Part shown: piece after piece, positions 1 to 5,390 of the stretch
Layout: the number at the start of each line of letters is the position of its first letter
Numbering within the stretch: the first letter of the stretch is position 1
Assembly (NCBI GenBank): GCA_003697065.1
Contig: RFFY01000393.1
Coordinates: 1-5,390, forward strand
From: Actinomyces sp.
GTDB taxonomy: Bacteria > Actinomycetota > Acidimicrobiia > Acidimicrobiales > Aldehydirespiratoraceae
Reading direction: 5' to 3'
Length of the DNA stretch: 5,390 nucleotides
The notes under the pieces: model-generated
What the model was told of the DNA's origin: nothing
Databases searched by the model: none
The model's input: only the letters and a program-made list of their open reading frames with translations
Position numbers and translations under genes: made by a program

Positions 1-136
1 CCTCGGCCACCCGGATCTCGCCCCGGTCGAGAGCGTCGATCGCCTCGTGGATGGTGGCGACGGTGGCGGGATCGCCGGCGTCGAGTTCGTCCCGGGAGGT
101 CCACAGGGCCTCGATGCGTGCACGCAGGTCCGACAT
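1..136 (-). CDS. dapD: DapD N-terminus: tetrahydrodipicolinate N-succinyltransferase (partial)
   Basis: An ATG at 134-136 opens a frame that stays open for 45 codons to the window edge, so only the N-terminus is visible. The peptide begins MSDLRARIEALW and ends with LDRGEIRVAE. This matches the N-terminal helical domain of the E. coli-type DapD, where a helix (IIETAFERRAEI in E. coli) is followed by the segment LLDSGALRVAEK. The family transfers succinyl from succinyl-CoA to tetrahydrodipicolinate in the cytoplasm, the first committed step of the succinylase route to meso-DAP and lysine. The catalytic left-handed beta-helix domain lies outside the window. The gene follows dapC, the next enzyme of the pathway, which strongly supports the call. 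No clear Shine-Dalgarno sequence precedes the ATG; a TANNNT element sits 8 nt upstream instead. The identification rests on about 45 residues plus context. Confidence 0.8.
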   Translation of the reverse strand, partial: MSDLRARIEALWTSRDELDAGDPATVATIHEAIDALDRGEIRVAE

Positions 137-144
137 GGCGGCTC

Positions 145-150
145 AGGCTA
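145..150 (-). promoter_or_regulatory. Possible -10 element (TAGCCT) for dapD
   Basis: On the minus strand the hexamer TAGCCT (TANNNT type) ends 8 nt before the dapD ATG, in a spacer otherwise almost pure G+C. No convincing -35 hexamer is seen 16-19 nt upstream. A start site 6-8 nt downstream of the hexamer would fall at, or 1-2 nt before, the A of the ATG. That would give a leaderless or nearly leaderless mRNA, a common arrangement in actinobacteria, and it fits the lack of a clear ribosome binding site. The call rests on a six-base match and position only. Confidence 0.4.
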
Positions 151-160
151 TCCGCACGCC

Positions 161-243
161 ACCCGCCCGGCCGGACCCGGTGAACGCCGGTGGAGAACCC
201 ACCGGACCGGGCGACGCCGGACCCCGAACCCGGCCGGGCGGGT
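161..243 (-). repeat. Nested inverted repeats in the dapC-dapD spacer
   Basis: A perfect 14-bp inverted repeat pairs 161-174 (acccgcccggccgg) with 230-243 (ccggccgggcgggt), the outer arm touching the last codon of dapC. Inside it, 176-181 (cccggt) pairs with 206-211 (accggg), and 187-193 (ccggtgg) pairs with 199-205 (ccaccgg) around a 5-nt loop. The two inner stems stack, with a single 5-nt bulge at 182-186. No U-tract follows on the minus-strand transcript, so this is not a classic intrinsic terminator. It could be an attenuator, an mRNA-stabilising or processing structure, or simply the self-complementarity frequent in G+C-rich spacers. Confidence 0.55.
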
Positions 244-1355
244 CAGCCCAGGCGCTCGTGGGCGAGGGCGATGCGCTCGTCGGGGACGACGGCCGCCACC
301 CGCACGTGATCGCCCCCGGCCCCGTAGAACTCGCCGGGCGACACCACGAGGCCCGCCGTGCGGGCCAGGCGGCGGGCGAAACCCCAGGCGTCGCCGCCCG
401 GCGCCTCGACCCACAGGTAGAAGCCGCCGGCGGGCAGCGAGACCGGGGCGCCGGCGTCGGTGAGCAGACGGGCCAGGGCCTCGAGGCGCCGCCGGTAACG
501 GTGCCTCTGCTCGTCGACGTGGGCCTCGTCGGACCAGGCCACGACGGCGGCCGCCTGCACCGGGCCGGGCACCATGAACCCGGCGTGCTTGCGCACCTCG
601 CGCAGGTAGTGCACCAGGTCGGGGTCACCGGCGTAGAAACCCGCCCGCAGGCCGGCCAGATTCGACCGCTTCGACAGGGAATGCACCGCCAGCACACCCT
701 CGACCCCGCCTTCGAGCACCGTGCGGGGTGGCCCCTGCCAGGTGAAGGCGATGTAGCACTCGTCGCTCAGCACCGGCACCCCGTGGGCCCGACCCCAGTC
801 GGCCACCGCCGCCAGATCGTCCAACCCGCCGGCGGGATTCCCCGGCGTGTTGACCCACAGGCACAGGGCCCGCTCGACATCGGCGGGATCGACCGCCGAC
901 AGGTCGAGACACCACGCGGCGTCGACGGGCACGGGGACGGCCCGGCATCCGGCCAGGGTGGCGCCCATGGCGTAGCTCGGGTAGGACACCGCCGGGTACA
1001 GCACGGTGTCGCGGTCGGGTCGACGCAGGCGCAACAGGTGGGGCAGGCCCGCCACCAGCTCCTTGGTCCCGATGCAGGCCGCCACCTCGCCGGCGGGATC
1101 GAGACGCACCCCGCACAGACGCTCGAGCCAGGCGGCCGCCGCCCGGCGGTACGACACCGTCCCGATCGAGGGCGGGTAGCCCCGCTCGGCGCCGGAGGCG
1201 GCCAGGGCCGCCACCACGGAAGGGGGCGGAGGGTCGCACGGGGCGCCGATCGAGCAGTCGACAGCACCGCCGGGCAGGGCGTCGGCCACCGCCCGCAGCT
1301 CGTCGAGCCGGTCGTAGGGGTAGGCGGGCGGTTCGAACCCGTCGGGCGCGCTCAT
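243..1355 (-). CDS. dapC: DapC: succinyldiaminopimelate aminotransferase (actinobacterial type)
   Basis: This 370-residue PLP enzyme of aminotransferase class I/II is predicted to use glutamate to convert N-succinyl-2-amino-6-ketopimelate into N-succinyl-LL-diaminopimelate in the cytoplasm. Visible fold-type I motifs are the small-domain SIGAPCDP (35-42), GTKE (96-99), NTPGNPAG with PLP-binding Asn (169-176), SDECY with Asp198 and Tyr201, SLSKRSNLAGLRAGF with Schiff-base Lys229, KHAGFMVPGPVQ (256-267) and a C-terminal VRVA whose Arg352 should bind the substrate carboxylate. The SLSKRSNLAG and KHAGFMVPGPVQ segments are typical of the actinobacterial DapC family rather than of aspartate aminotransferases, and length is normal. 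The ATG shares an ATGA with the hflX stop, preceded by GAGG at 1360-1363, indicating translational coupling. Neighbouring dapD and dapF support the role; a different keto-acid substrate cannot be excluded from sequence alone. Confidence 0.9.
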   Translation of the reverse strand: MSAPDGFEPPAYPYDRLDELRAVADALPGGAVDCSIGAPCDPPPPSVVAALAASGAERGYPPSIGTVSYRRAAAAWLERLCGVRLDPAGEVAACIGTKELVAGLPHLLRLRRPDRDTVLYPAVSYPSYAMGATLAGCRAVPVPVDAAWCLDLSAVDPADVERALCLWVNTPGNPAGGLDDLAAVADWGRAHGVPVLSDECYIAFTWQGPPRTVLEGGVEGVLAVHSLSKRSNLAGLRAGFYAGDPDLVHYLREVRKHAGFMVPGPVQAAAVVAWSDEAHVDEQRHRYRRRLEALARLLTDAGAPVSLPAGGFYLWVEAPGGDAWGFARRLARTAGLVVSPGEFYGAGGDHVRVAAVVPDERIALAHERLG

Positions 1356-2701
1356 GAGGCCTCGACCACGAAGGGCGCCAGCACCCCCAGGGAGGCCGGC
1401 TCGAGACGGGCCCGCAGGCGCATGCCGGCCGACTCGGGGGCCTCGGTGAGGACCTGACCCTCCCGGTGCACCGCCGCCATCACGTCGCCCCGGTCCCAGG
1501 GCACGAGCAGCTCGGCGACGCTCGTCAGGGTGCGCAGACGGTCGCCGATCACGGCCAGGAGCTCGTCGACGCCCTCGCCCGTCCGGGCCGACACCGCCAC
1601 CGCCCCCTCGTGGCGGTCCCGCCGGTGAGCGGCGGCGGGATCGAGATCGGCCTTGTTGAACACGAGCAGCTCGGGCACGGCATCGGCCCCGATCTCGGCC
1701 AGGACCTCGCGGACGGCGGCCATGGCCCCGTCGGGATCGGGCCCGGCGGCGTCGACGACGTGGAGGAGCAGGTCGGCGTCGCGGACGACGTCGAGGGTGG
1801 TGGTGAAGGCCTCGACCAGGGTGTGGGGCAGCTTGCGCACGAACCCCACCGTGTCGGTGATCATGACCGTCTCGCCTCCCGGGAGGCGCAGGCGGCGGGT
1901 CGTGGCGTCGAGGGTGGCGAAGAGGCGGTCCTCGACCAGGACGCCGGCGTCGGTCAGGCGGTTGAGCAGGGACGACTTCCCGGCGTTGGTGTAGCCCACC
2001 AGGGCCACGAGACGGTGGCGGCTGCGGCGGCGGGCCTTGGACTGGGTGGCGCGGTGACGCTCGATCTGGCGCAGCTCGGCCTCGAGCTTGTGGACCCGGC
2101 GCAGGACCCGGCGCCGGTCGACCTCGAGCTGGGTCTCGCCGGGCCCGCGTGTCCCGATGCCACCCGCCTGCTGGGACAGGCGCCGTCCCGAACCCCGCAG
2201 GCGCGGCAGGCGGTAGCGCAGCTGGGCCAACTCGACCTGGGCCCGCCCCTCGAGGGTGCTGGCGTTCTGGGCGAAGATGTCGAGGATGACCGCCGTGCGG
2301 TCGAGGGCGCTGCGGCCCAGGATCTTTTCGAGCTTGAACTGCTGGGCCGGTGTGAGGTCGTCGTCGAAGACCACCGTGTCGCAGTCGACCTCCTCGGCCA
2401 GGTCCCGGATCTCCGCCGCCTTGCCCGCTCCCACGAAGGTGGCGGGATCGGGAGCGGCCCGCTTCTGGTGGACACGGGCCACGGCGTCGGCCCCGGCGGT
2501 GTCGACGAGCAGGGCCAGCTCGTCGAGGGAGGCTTCGGTGGCGGCCGGGTCGTCGCCGGCGCGGGTGAGCCCCACGAGGATGATGCGCTCCCGGAAGCTC
2601 CGGTCGATGAGGCCGTCGCTCGCACCGCCGTACTCCCCGAAGCCACCCCGGTGGGTGGTGTCCGGTCGGGCGCCGGTGGGCTCGTGGTCAGTGTCGGTCA
2701 T
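1352..2701 (-). CDS. hflX: HflX: ribosome-associated GTPase
   Basis: The 449-residue product has the full HflX layout: a variable N-terminal tail (to about residue 38), the HflX-specific nucleotide-binding-like domain (about 39-150, including TFVGAGKAAEI at 88-98), the conserved GGIGTRGPGETQLEVDRR segment leading into an Arg-rich helical linker (about 180-228), then the G domain. In the latter, G1 is GYTNAGKS (236-243), G2 TLDATTR (263-269), G3 DTVG (283-286), G4 NKAD (349-352) and G5 SART (371-374). HflX family GTPases bind the 50S subunit and split stalled or stress-arrested ribosomes. The ATG at 2701 was chosen over a GTG at 2719 because AGGT lies 5 nt upstream and the true N-terminus of relatives is poorly conserved; it overlaps the dapF stop by 14 nt. 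Its stop overlaps dapC. All motifs are intact, so it should be active. It has no known enzymatic link to lysine synthesis; its position is a conserved actinobacterial one after dapF. Confidence 0.97.
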   Translation of the reverse strand: MTDTDHEPTGARPDTTHRGGFGEYGGASDGLIDRSFRERIILVGLTRAGDDPAATEASLDELALLVDTAGADAVARVHQKRAAPDPATFVGAGKAAEIRDLAEEVDCDTVVFDDDLTPAQQFKLEKILGRSALDRTAVILDIFAQNASTLEGRAQVELAQLRYRLPRLRGSGRRLSQQAGGIGTRGPGETQLEVDRRRVLRRVHKLEAELRQIERHRATQSKARRRSRHRLVALVGYTNAGKSSLLNRLTDAGVLVEDRLFATLDATTRRLRLPGGETVMITDTVGFVRKLPHTLVEAFTTTLDVVRDADLLLHVVDAAGPDPDGAMAAVREVLAEIGADAVPELLVFNKADLDPAAAHRRDRHEGAVAVSARTGEGVDELLAVIGDRLRTLTSVAELLVPWDRGDVMAAVHREGQVLTEAPESAGMRLRARLEPASLGVLAPFVVEAS

Positions 2702-3560
2702 CGGGACCTGCGGTCGCACCGGGCAAGACGATGTCGGCGACGTGGGTGGCGGGGCCCGTGAGCCGGGCCGCGGCCCCGAGCTCCACCAGGGCGTCCCCGC
2801 CGGGCATACGCACCACGACCCGCTCCCCCACCCGTCCCCAGCGGTTGAAGACCCAGGCGGCGGCCGTGGCTCCCGACCCGCACGCCTCGGTGAGCCCGGC
2901 GCCGCGTTCCCACACCCGCAGGAGGATCTCGTCGGGGCCGATGGCGGTCACCACGTGGACGTTCGCCCCCTCCGGGAACAGCTTCTCGAGCTCGGGCCCG
3001 ATCTCGGCCAGGTCGACGAGTTCGGGCTCGTCGACCTCGATCACGAGATGGGGATTGCCCACGTCGGCGGTCTCCCAACGCGACGAGCCGAGGCGCCCGG
3101 TGAGGGTGGTGTCGAGGTCGTCGACGAGGGGATCGGGACCCGGGCAGACGACCCCCATGTCGACGGTCACGACGACCGTGTGGGGCTCGGCGGTGGCGTG
3201 AACCGAGCAGTGACGGACACCGGCGGGGGTGTCGACCTCGAGTTCCAGATGGGGCCGGCCGTCCCGGCGGGCGACGGCCTGGGCCAGGCAGCGCAACCCG
3301 TTGCCGCTGATCTCGGCGGGGCTGCCGTCGGCGTTCAGCAGGCGCATGGCGACCCCGCCGTCGGGCCGCTCGACCCCGAAGATCAGACCGTCGGCGCCGA
3401 TGCCGCGGCGCCGGTCGCACAGGGCCGACGCCAGGTGGGCGGCGTCGAGGGGCAGGGAGTCGACGAGAGCGACGAGGAAGTCGTTGCCCAGGCCGTGGTG
3501 CTTGGAGAGTGGTCGTGGGAAGTGCCGCCGCATGTCTCGCCCGGGCTCGTCGAGGGTCAT
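2688..3560 (-). CDS. dapF: DapF: diaminopimelate epimerase with first catalytic Cys replaced by Ser
   Basis: DapF is a cofactor-independent epimerase converting LL-DAP to meso-DAP, the precursor of lysine and of the peptidoglycan crosslinking residue. This 290-residue protein shows the two-domain family signature: HHGLGNDF (21-28), GIGADG (53-58), NADGSPAEISGNGLRC (76-91), ADVGNPHLVI (165-174), NVHVV (200-204), ERG (218-220) and TEACGSGATAAA (224-235). The C-terminal catalytic Cys227 is present, but the partner expected in the CGNG motif is Ser85, encoded by AGC at 3306-3308. The ATG at 3560 gives a 7-nt gap from miaA; an alternative ATG at 3533 gives 281 residues, closer to typical length, and neither has a strong Shine-Dalgarno sequence. 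The frame stays open upstream to 3896, but that part lies inside miaA and has no DapF character. Family membership is secure; whether the Ser form epimerises normally is not. Confidence 0.93.
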   Translation of the reverse strand: MTLDEPGRDMRRHFPRPLSKHHGLGNDFLVALVDSLPLDAAHLASALCDRRRGIGADGLIFGVERPDGGVAMRLLNADGSPAEISGNGLRCLAQAVARRDGRPHLELEVDTPAGVRHCSVHATAEPHTVVVTVDMGVVCPGPDPLVDDLDTTLTGRLGSSRWETADVGNPHLVIEVDEPELVDLAEIGPELEKLFPEGANVHVVTAIGPDEILLRVWERGAGLTEACGSGATAAAWVFNRWGRVGERVVVRMPGGDALVELGAAARLTGPATHVADIVLPGATAGPDDRH

Positions 3561-3567
3561 CGTGTGC

Positions 3568-4545
3568 TCACTGTCGTGTTCCCATTGTCGCATCCGGGAA
3601 CCCGTCCGCGTCGCCTGCACCACGAACCGAGTTCTCCCACACGGCCACGACGGTGTCGGGATCGACCGGCGCGTCGAGCCACACGAGGCGGGGATCCCGC
3701 CGGAACCATCTCTCCTGGCGTCGGGCGAGGCGCCGGGAGCGCCGGGCGATGCGGCTCCGGGCCTCGGCGAGGTCGTACTCGCCGGCGAGGTGGGCGAACA
3801 GCTCGGCGTACCCGAGGGCCTGGCGGGCCGTGTGGGACAGGGGGCGACCGAGCAGGGCCCGGCACTCGTCGAGCCAGCCGGCGGCCAGTTGGGCATCGAG
3901 ACGTCGTTCGATGCGGGCGTCGATGTCGGCCCGGGTGCGGCGGATCCCGACCTGGACGTAGGGCGTCGGCGGATAGGCGGTGAGCCCGGGCCCGTAGGAG
4001 GAGAAGGGTCGGCCCGATCCCAGTGTCACCTCCAGGGCCCGCACGAGGCGACGTCGGTTGCCCGCTTCGATCCGGGAAGCGGCCACGGGATCGAGGCGGG
4101 TGAGCTCGGCGGCCAGCTCGGCGGTGGAGCGCCCCTCGAGTCGGCGCCGCACCTCCGGATGGCGCGGGGGGATGTCCAGCTCGTCGACCACCGCCCGCAC
4201 GTACAGCCCGGTACCACCCACCAGGATGGGTACCCCACCCCGGTCGCGGATATCGGCCACGGCCCGGCGGGCCTCGCGGGCGAACTCCCCGACGGTGTGC
4301 TCGCGGGCCGGGTCGACGTGGCCCACCAGATGGTGGGGGACACGGGCGAGGTCCTCCTCACCGGGCGCGGCGGTGCCGATGCGCAGCCCGGCGTAGACGG
4401 CCATGGAATCGACCGAGACGATCTCGGCCCCGGGTATCCGCTCCGCCACCGCCAGGGCCAGGGCCGTCTTGCCGGAGGCGGTCGTGCCCACCAGCACCAG
4501 GGGCCGGGCGGCCAGGAGACCGACCGGAGGTGTCCTGTCCGTCAT
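3568..4545 (-). CDS. miaA: MiaA: tRNA dimethylallyltransferase
   Basis: MiaA transfers a dimethylallyl group from DMAPP to N6 of A37 in tRNAs reading UNN codons, the step before MiaB methylthiolation. The 325-residue protein, close to family length, shows the P-loop GTTASGKT (20-27), SVDSM with catalytic Asp46, PHHL (70-73), GGTGLY (110-115), NRRRLVRALEV (163-173), QALGYAEL (242-249) and the C-terminal RRQERWFRRDP (275-285). The ATG at 4545 is preferred over an in-frame GTG at 4593 because a strong Gly-Ala-like purine run, GGGGAGGGAG, lies 5-8 nt upstream and because homologous sequence begins only just before the P-loop. The usual MDIGTAKP stretch reads LRIGTAAP here (residues 54-61), so two ordinarily conserved charged positions differ. 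It is followed after 7 nt by dapF, and the upstream spacer has no visible promoter, so it is probably cotranscribed with the APH-fold gene. Confidence 0.96.
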   Translation of the reverse strand: MTDRTPPVGLLAARPLVLVGTTASGKTALALAVAERIPGAEIVSVDSMAVYAGLRIGTAAPGEEDLARVPHHLVGHVDPAREHTVGEFAREARRAVADIRDRGGVPILVGGTGLYVRAVVDELDIPPRHPEVRRRLEGRSTAELAAELTRLDPVAASRIEAGNRRRLVRALEVTLGSGRPFSSYGPGLTAYPPTPYVQVGIRRTRADIDARIERRLDAQLAAGWLDECRALLGRPLSHTARQALGYAELFAHLAGEYDLAEARSRIARRSRRLARRQERWFRRDPRLVWLDAPVDPDTVVAVWENSVRGAGDADGFPDATMGTRQ

Positions 4546-4550
4546 CGCCG

Positions 4551-4560
4551 CTCCCTCCCC
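4551..4560 (-). promoter_or_regulatory. Shine-Dalgarno sequence of miaA
   Basis: The minus strand reads GGGGAGGGAG and is followed by 5 nt and then the ATG at 4545. GGAGG within it sits 8 nt from the ATG. It is the best ribosome binding site in the window and decides the miaA start in favour of this ATG over the GTG at 4593. The 58-nt spacer (4546-4603) also contains a short 5-bp hairpin (cgcgg 4572-4576, ccgcg 4581-4585) without a U-tract, and no TANNNT promoter element. Confidence 0.75.
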
Positions 4561-4603
4561 GCCCCGGGCCACGCGGACAGCCGCGCCCGACACCGATCCG
4601 TGC

Positions 4604-5389
4604 TCAGCGTCCGCCCCCGTCGAGGTGCACGAGCATCTGGAAGGCGTCGAGCCGCGTCGTATCGATGGCGTCGGTGCCGTAGGCCTCGAGGAAGGGCCCG
4701 ACCAGGGCCGGCCCGAAGACCTGGGCGACGTCGAGGGCCGCCACGGCGAGGTCGAGATGACGGTCGCCGAGACCCCCCGCCGCCCACCCGGTGAGCACCG
4801 GCGGCGCCTCGGGGGCGAGCCACAGCTCGCTCAGGGTCGGCGATCCGTGGACCACGACCTGTTCCCCGCCGCGGGACGAGCGGCGGACGACGGCCTCGGT
4901 CGCCGCCAAGAGCTCCTCGGGGAGGCGTCCGGCGAAGGGCCCGTCGACGGCCCGGGTGACCTCACCGGCCGCCACCTTGGCCGCGGCCCGGGCGTGGAGG
5001 CGCGCCGGACTGCGGTCGAGATGGCGCGTGGCCTCGACGGCGGTGGTGTCCGTACGGTGCACGTGGCGCAGGGCACCGGCCAGCTGGCCGACGACGGCGC
5101 TCGTGTCGAGCCCGTGGTGACCCGACGAGGCGGGCTCCGCAGCGGCAGTCAGGCCCACGACGAGCCACTCGTCACCGGCGTCACCCCGCCCCGAGGCGAG
5201 CAGGCGCGGCGCGGGTGCGGCACCGTCGAGGCGCACGAGCATCTCGGCCTCGTCGACGAGGACGGACGTGTCGGGGGGCCGGGCGTGCAGCACGAGGATG
5301 TCGCGCCGGTGAATGCCGGCGCGGTGACGGTGGACGCCGGCGACCGTGTCGACGAGGGTCAGGGGTTCGTCGCCCAGGACGGCGGCCAC
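4604..5389 (-). CDS. APH-fold protein lacking catalytic residues (probable pseudokinase), 5' end uncertain
   Basis: At least 261 residues are visible; the frame is open to the window edge with a GTG at 5387-5389, and comparison with aminoglycoside 3'-phosphotransferases (about 264 residues) suggests a few to some 25 N-terminal residues are missing. The fold is recognisable from VDEAEMLVRL (45-54), APAPRLLASG (58-67), ALRHVHRTD (106-114), VVHGSPTLSEL (179-189), GDRHLDLAVAAL (208-219) and a C-terminal FLEAYGTD (233-240). In active members the P-loop-side Lys, the HGD Asp, the Asn five residues later and the Mg-binding Asp of the IDWG-like motif are required. Here these positions appear as Leu34, Ser183, Glu188 and Gly201, while the helix Glu47 remains. 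The reading frame is intact with normal G+C-rich codon use, so it looks maintained rather than decayed. No phosphotransferase activity should be assumed, and an antibiotic-resistance role is unlikely. It ends 58 nt before miaA. Confidence 0.8.
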   Translation of the reverse strand: MAAVLGDEPLTLVDTVAGVHRHRAGIHRRDILVLHARPPDTSVLVDEAEMLVRLDGAAPAPRLLASGRGDAGDEWLVVGLTAAAEPASSGHHGLDTSAVVGQLAGALRHVHRTDTTAVEATRHLDRSPARLHARAAAKVAAGEVTRAVDGPFAGRLPEELLAATEAVVRRSSRGGEQVVVHGSPTLSELWLAPEAPPVLTGWAAGGLGDRHLDLAVAALDVAQVFGPALVGPFLEAYGTDAIDTTRLDAFQMLVHLDGGGR

Positions 5390-5390
5390 C

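Noticed and set aside
161..243. Intrinsic transcription terminator after dapC
   Set aside because: The hairpins lack a downstream U-tract on the minus-strand transcript, so the call is limited to a structured inverted repeat of unknown role.
51..1457. Long plus-strand open frame of 468 codons
   Set aside because: It is antisense to dapC and part of hflX. The translation is low-complexity Gly/Arg/His/Pro-rich with no motif, as expected opposite a G+C-rich gene.
1466..2761. Plus-strand open frame of 431 codons opposite hflX
   Set aside because: The minus strand carries all five GTPase motifs of HflX. The plus-strand product is repetitive Gly/Val/Gln-rich sequence without recognisable domains.
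3561..3896. N-terminal extension of dapF to 402 codons
   Set aside because: This part overlaps the miaA coding region in another frame and reads as Pro/Ser/Arg-rich filler. DapF similarity starts only around the KHHGLGNDF segment.
4546..4593. GTG start of miaA at 4593 adding 16 residues
   Set aside because: The added residues are not MiaA-like and would run through the strong Shine-Dalgarno sequence at 4551-4560 that serves the ATG at 4545.
3229..4794. Plus-strand open frame of 521 codons opposite miaA and dapF
   Set aside because: It spans several unrelated minus-strand genes and their junctions and has no coherent domain; a shadow of strong third-position G+C bias.
4604..5389. Aminoglycoside resistance gene
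   Set aside because: The residues needed for phosphotransfer (Lys, HGD Asp, Asn, metal-binding Asp) are not present at the expected positions, and the setting is core metabolism without mobile elements.

Overview
The window is very GC-rich (clearly above 70%) and reads as a densely packed chromosomal stretch from an actinobacterium. All genes lie on the minus strand, so transcription runs from position 5390 towards position 1. In transcription order they are: a degenerate aminoglycoside-phosphotransferase-fold protein (cut by the window edge or starting with GTG exactly at it), miaA, dapF, hflX, an actinobacterial-type dapC, and the first 45 codons of dapD. The order miaA-dapF-hflX is an established actinobacterial arrangement (it occurs, for example, in Mycobacterium tuberculosis). 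The addition of dapC and an E. coli-type dapD suggests a deep-branching class such as Acidimicrobiia, but that placement is inference. I see no tRNA, rRNA, CRISPR, insertion sequence or phage gene.

Region by region: 4604-5389 encodes an APH-like protein whose catalytic residues are nearly all replaced. 3568-4545 is miaA (tRNA A37 prenylation). 2688-3560 is dapF (LL- to meso-diaminopimelate). 1352-2701 is hflX (ribosome-associated GTPase). 243-1355 is dapC (succinyl-DAP aminotransferase). 137-242 is a structured 106-nt spacer with a possible -10 element. 1-136 is the 5' end of dapD (tetrahydrodipicolinate N-succinyltransferase), running off the left edge.

The middle genes are tightly coupled: 7 nt between miaA and dapF, a 14-nt dapF/hflX overlap, and an ATGA overlap of hflX and dapC. 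They look like one operon combining tRNA modification and ribosome rescue with diaminopimelate/lysine synthesis. DapD, DapC and DapF cover the N-succinylation, transamination and final epimerisation steps of the succinylase branch, which supplies meso-DAP for peptidoglycan and lysine. The desuccinylase DapE is not in view.

The most notable points are that DapF has Ser where the first catalytic Cys is expected, that the APH-fold protein looks like a pseudokinase, and that the dapC-dapD spacer holds nested inverted repeats followed by a TANNNT element placed for near-leaderless transcription of dapD. No wholly new multi-gene system is evident; most of the window is conserved core metabolism.
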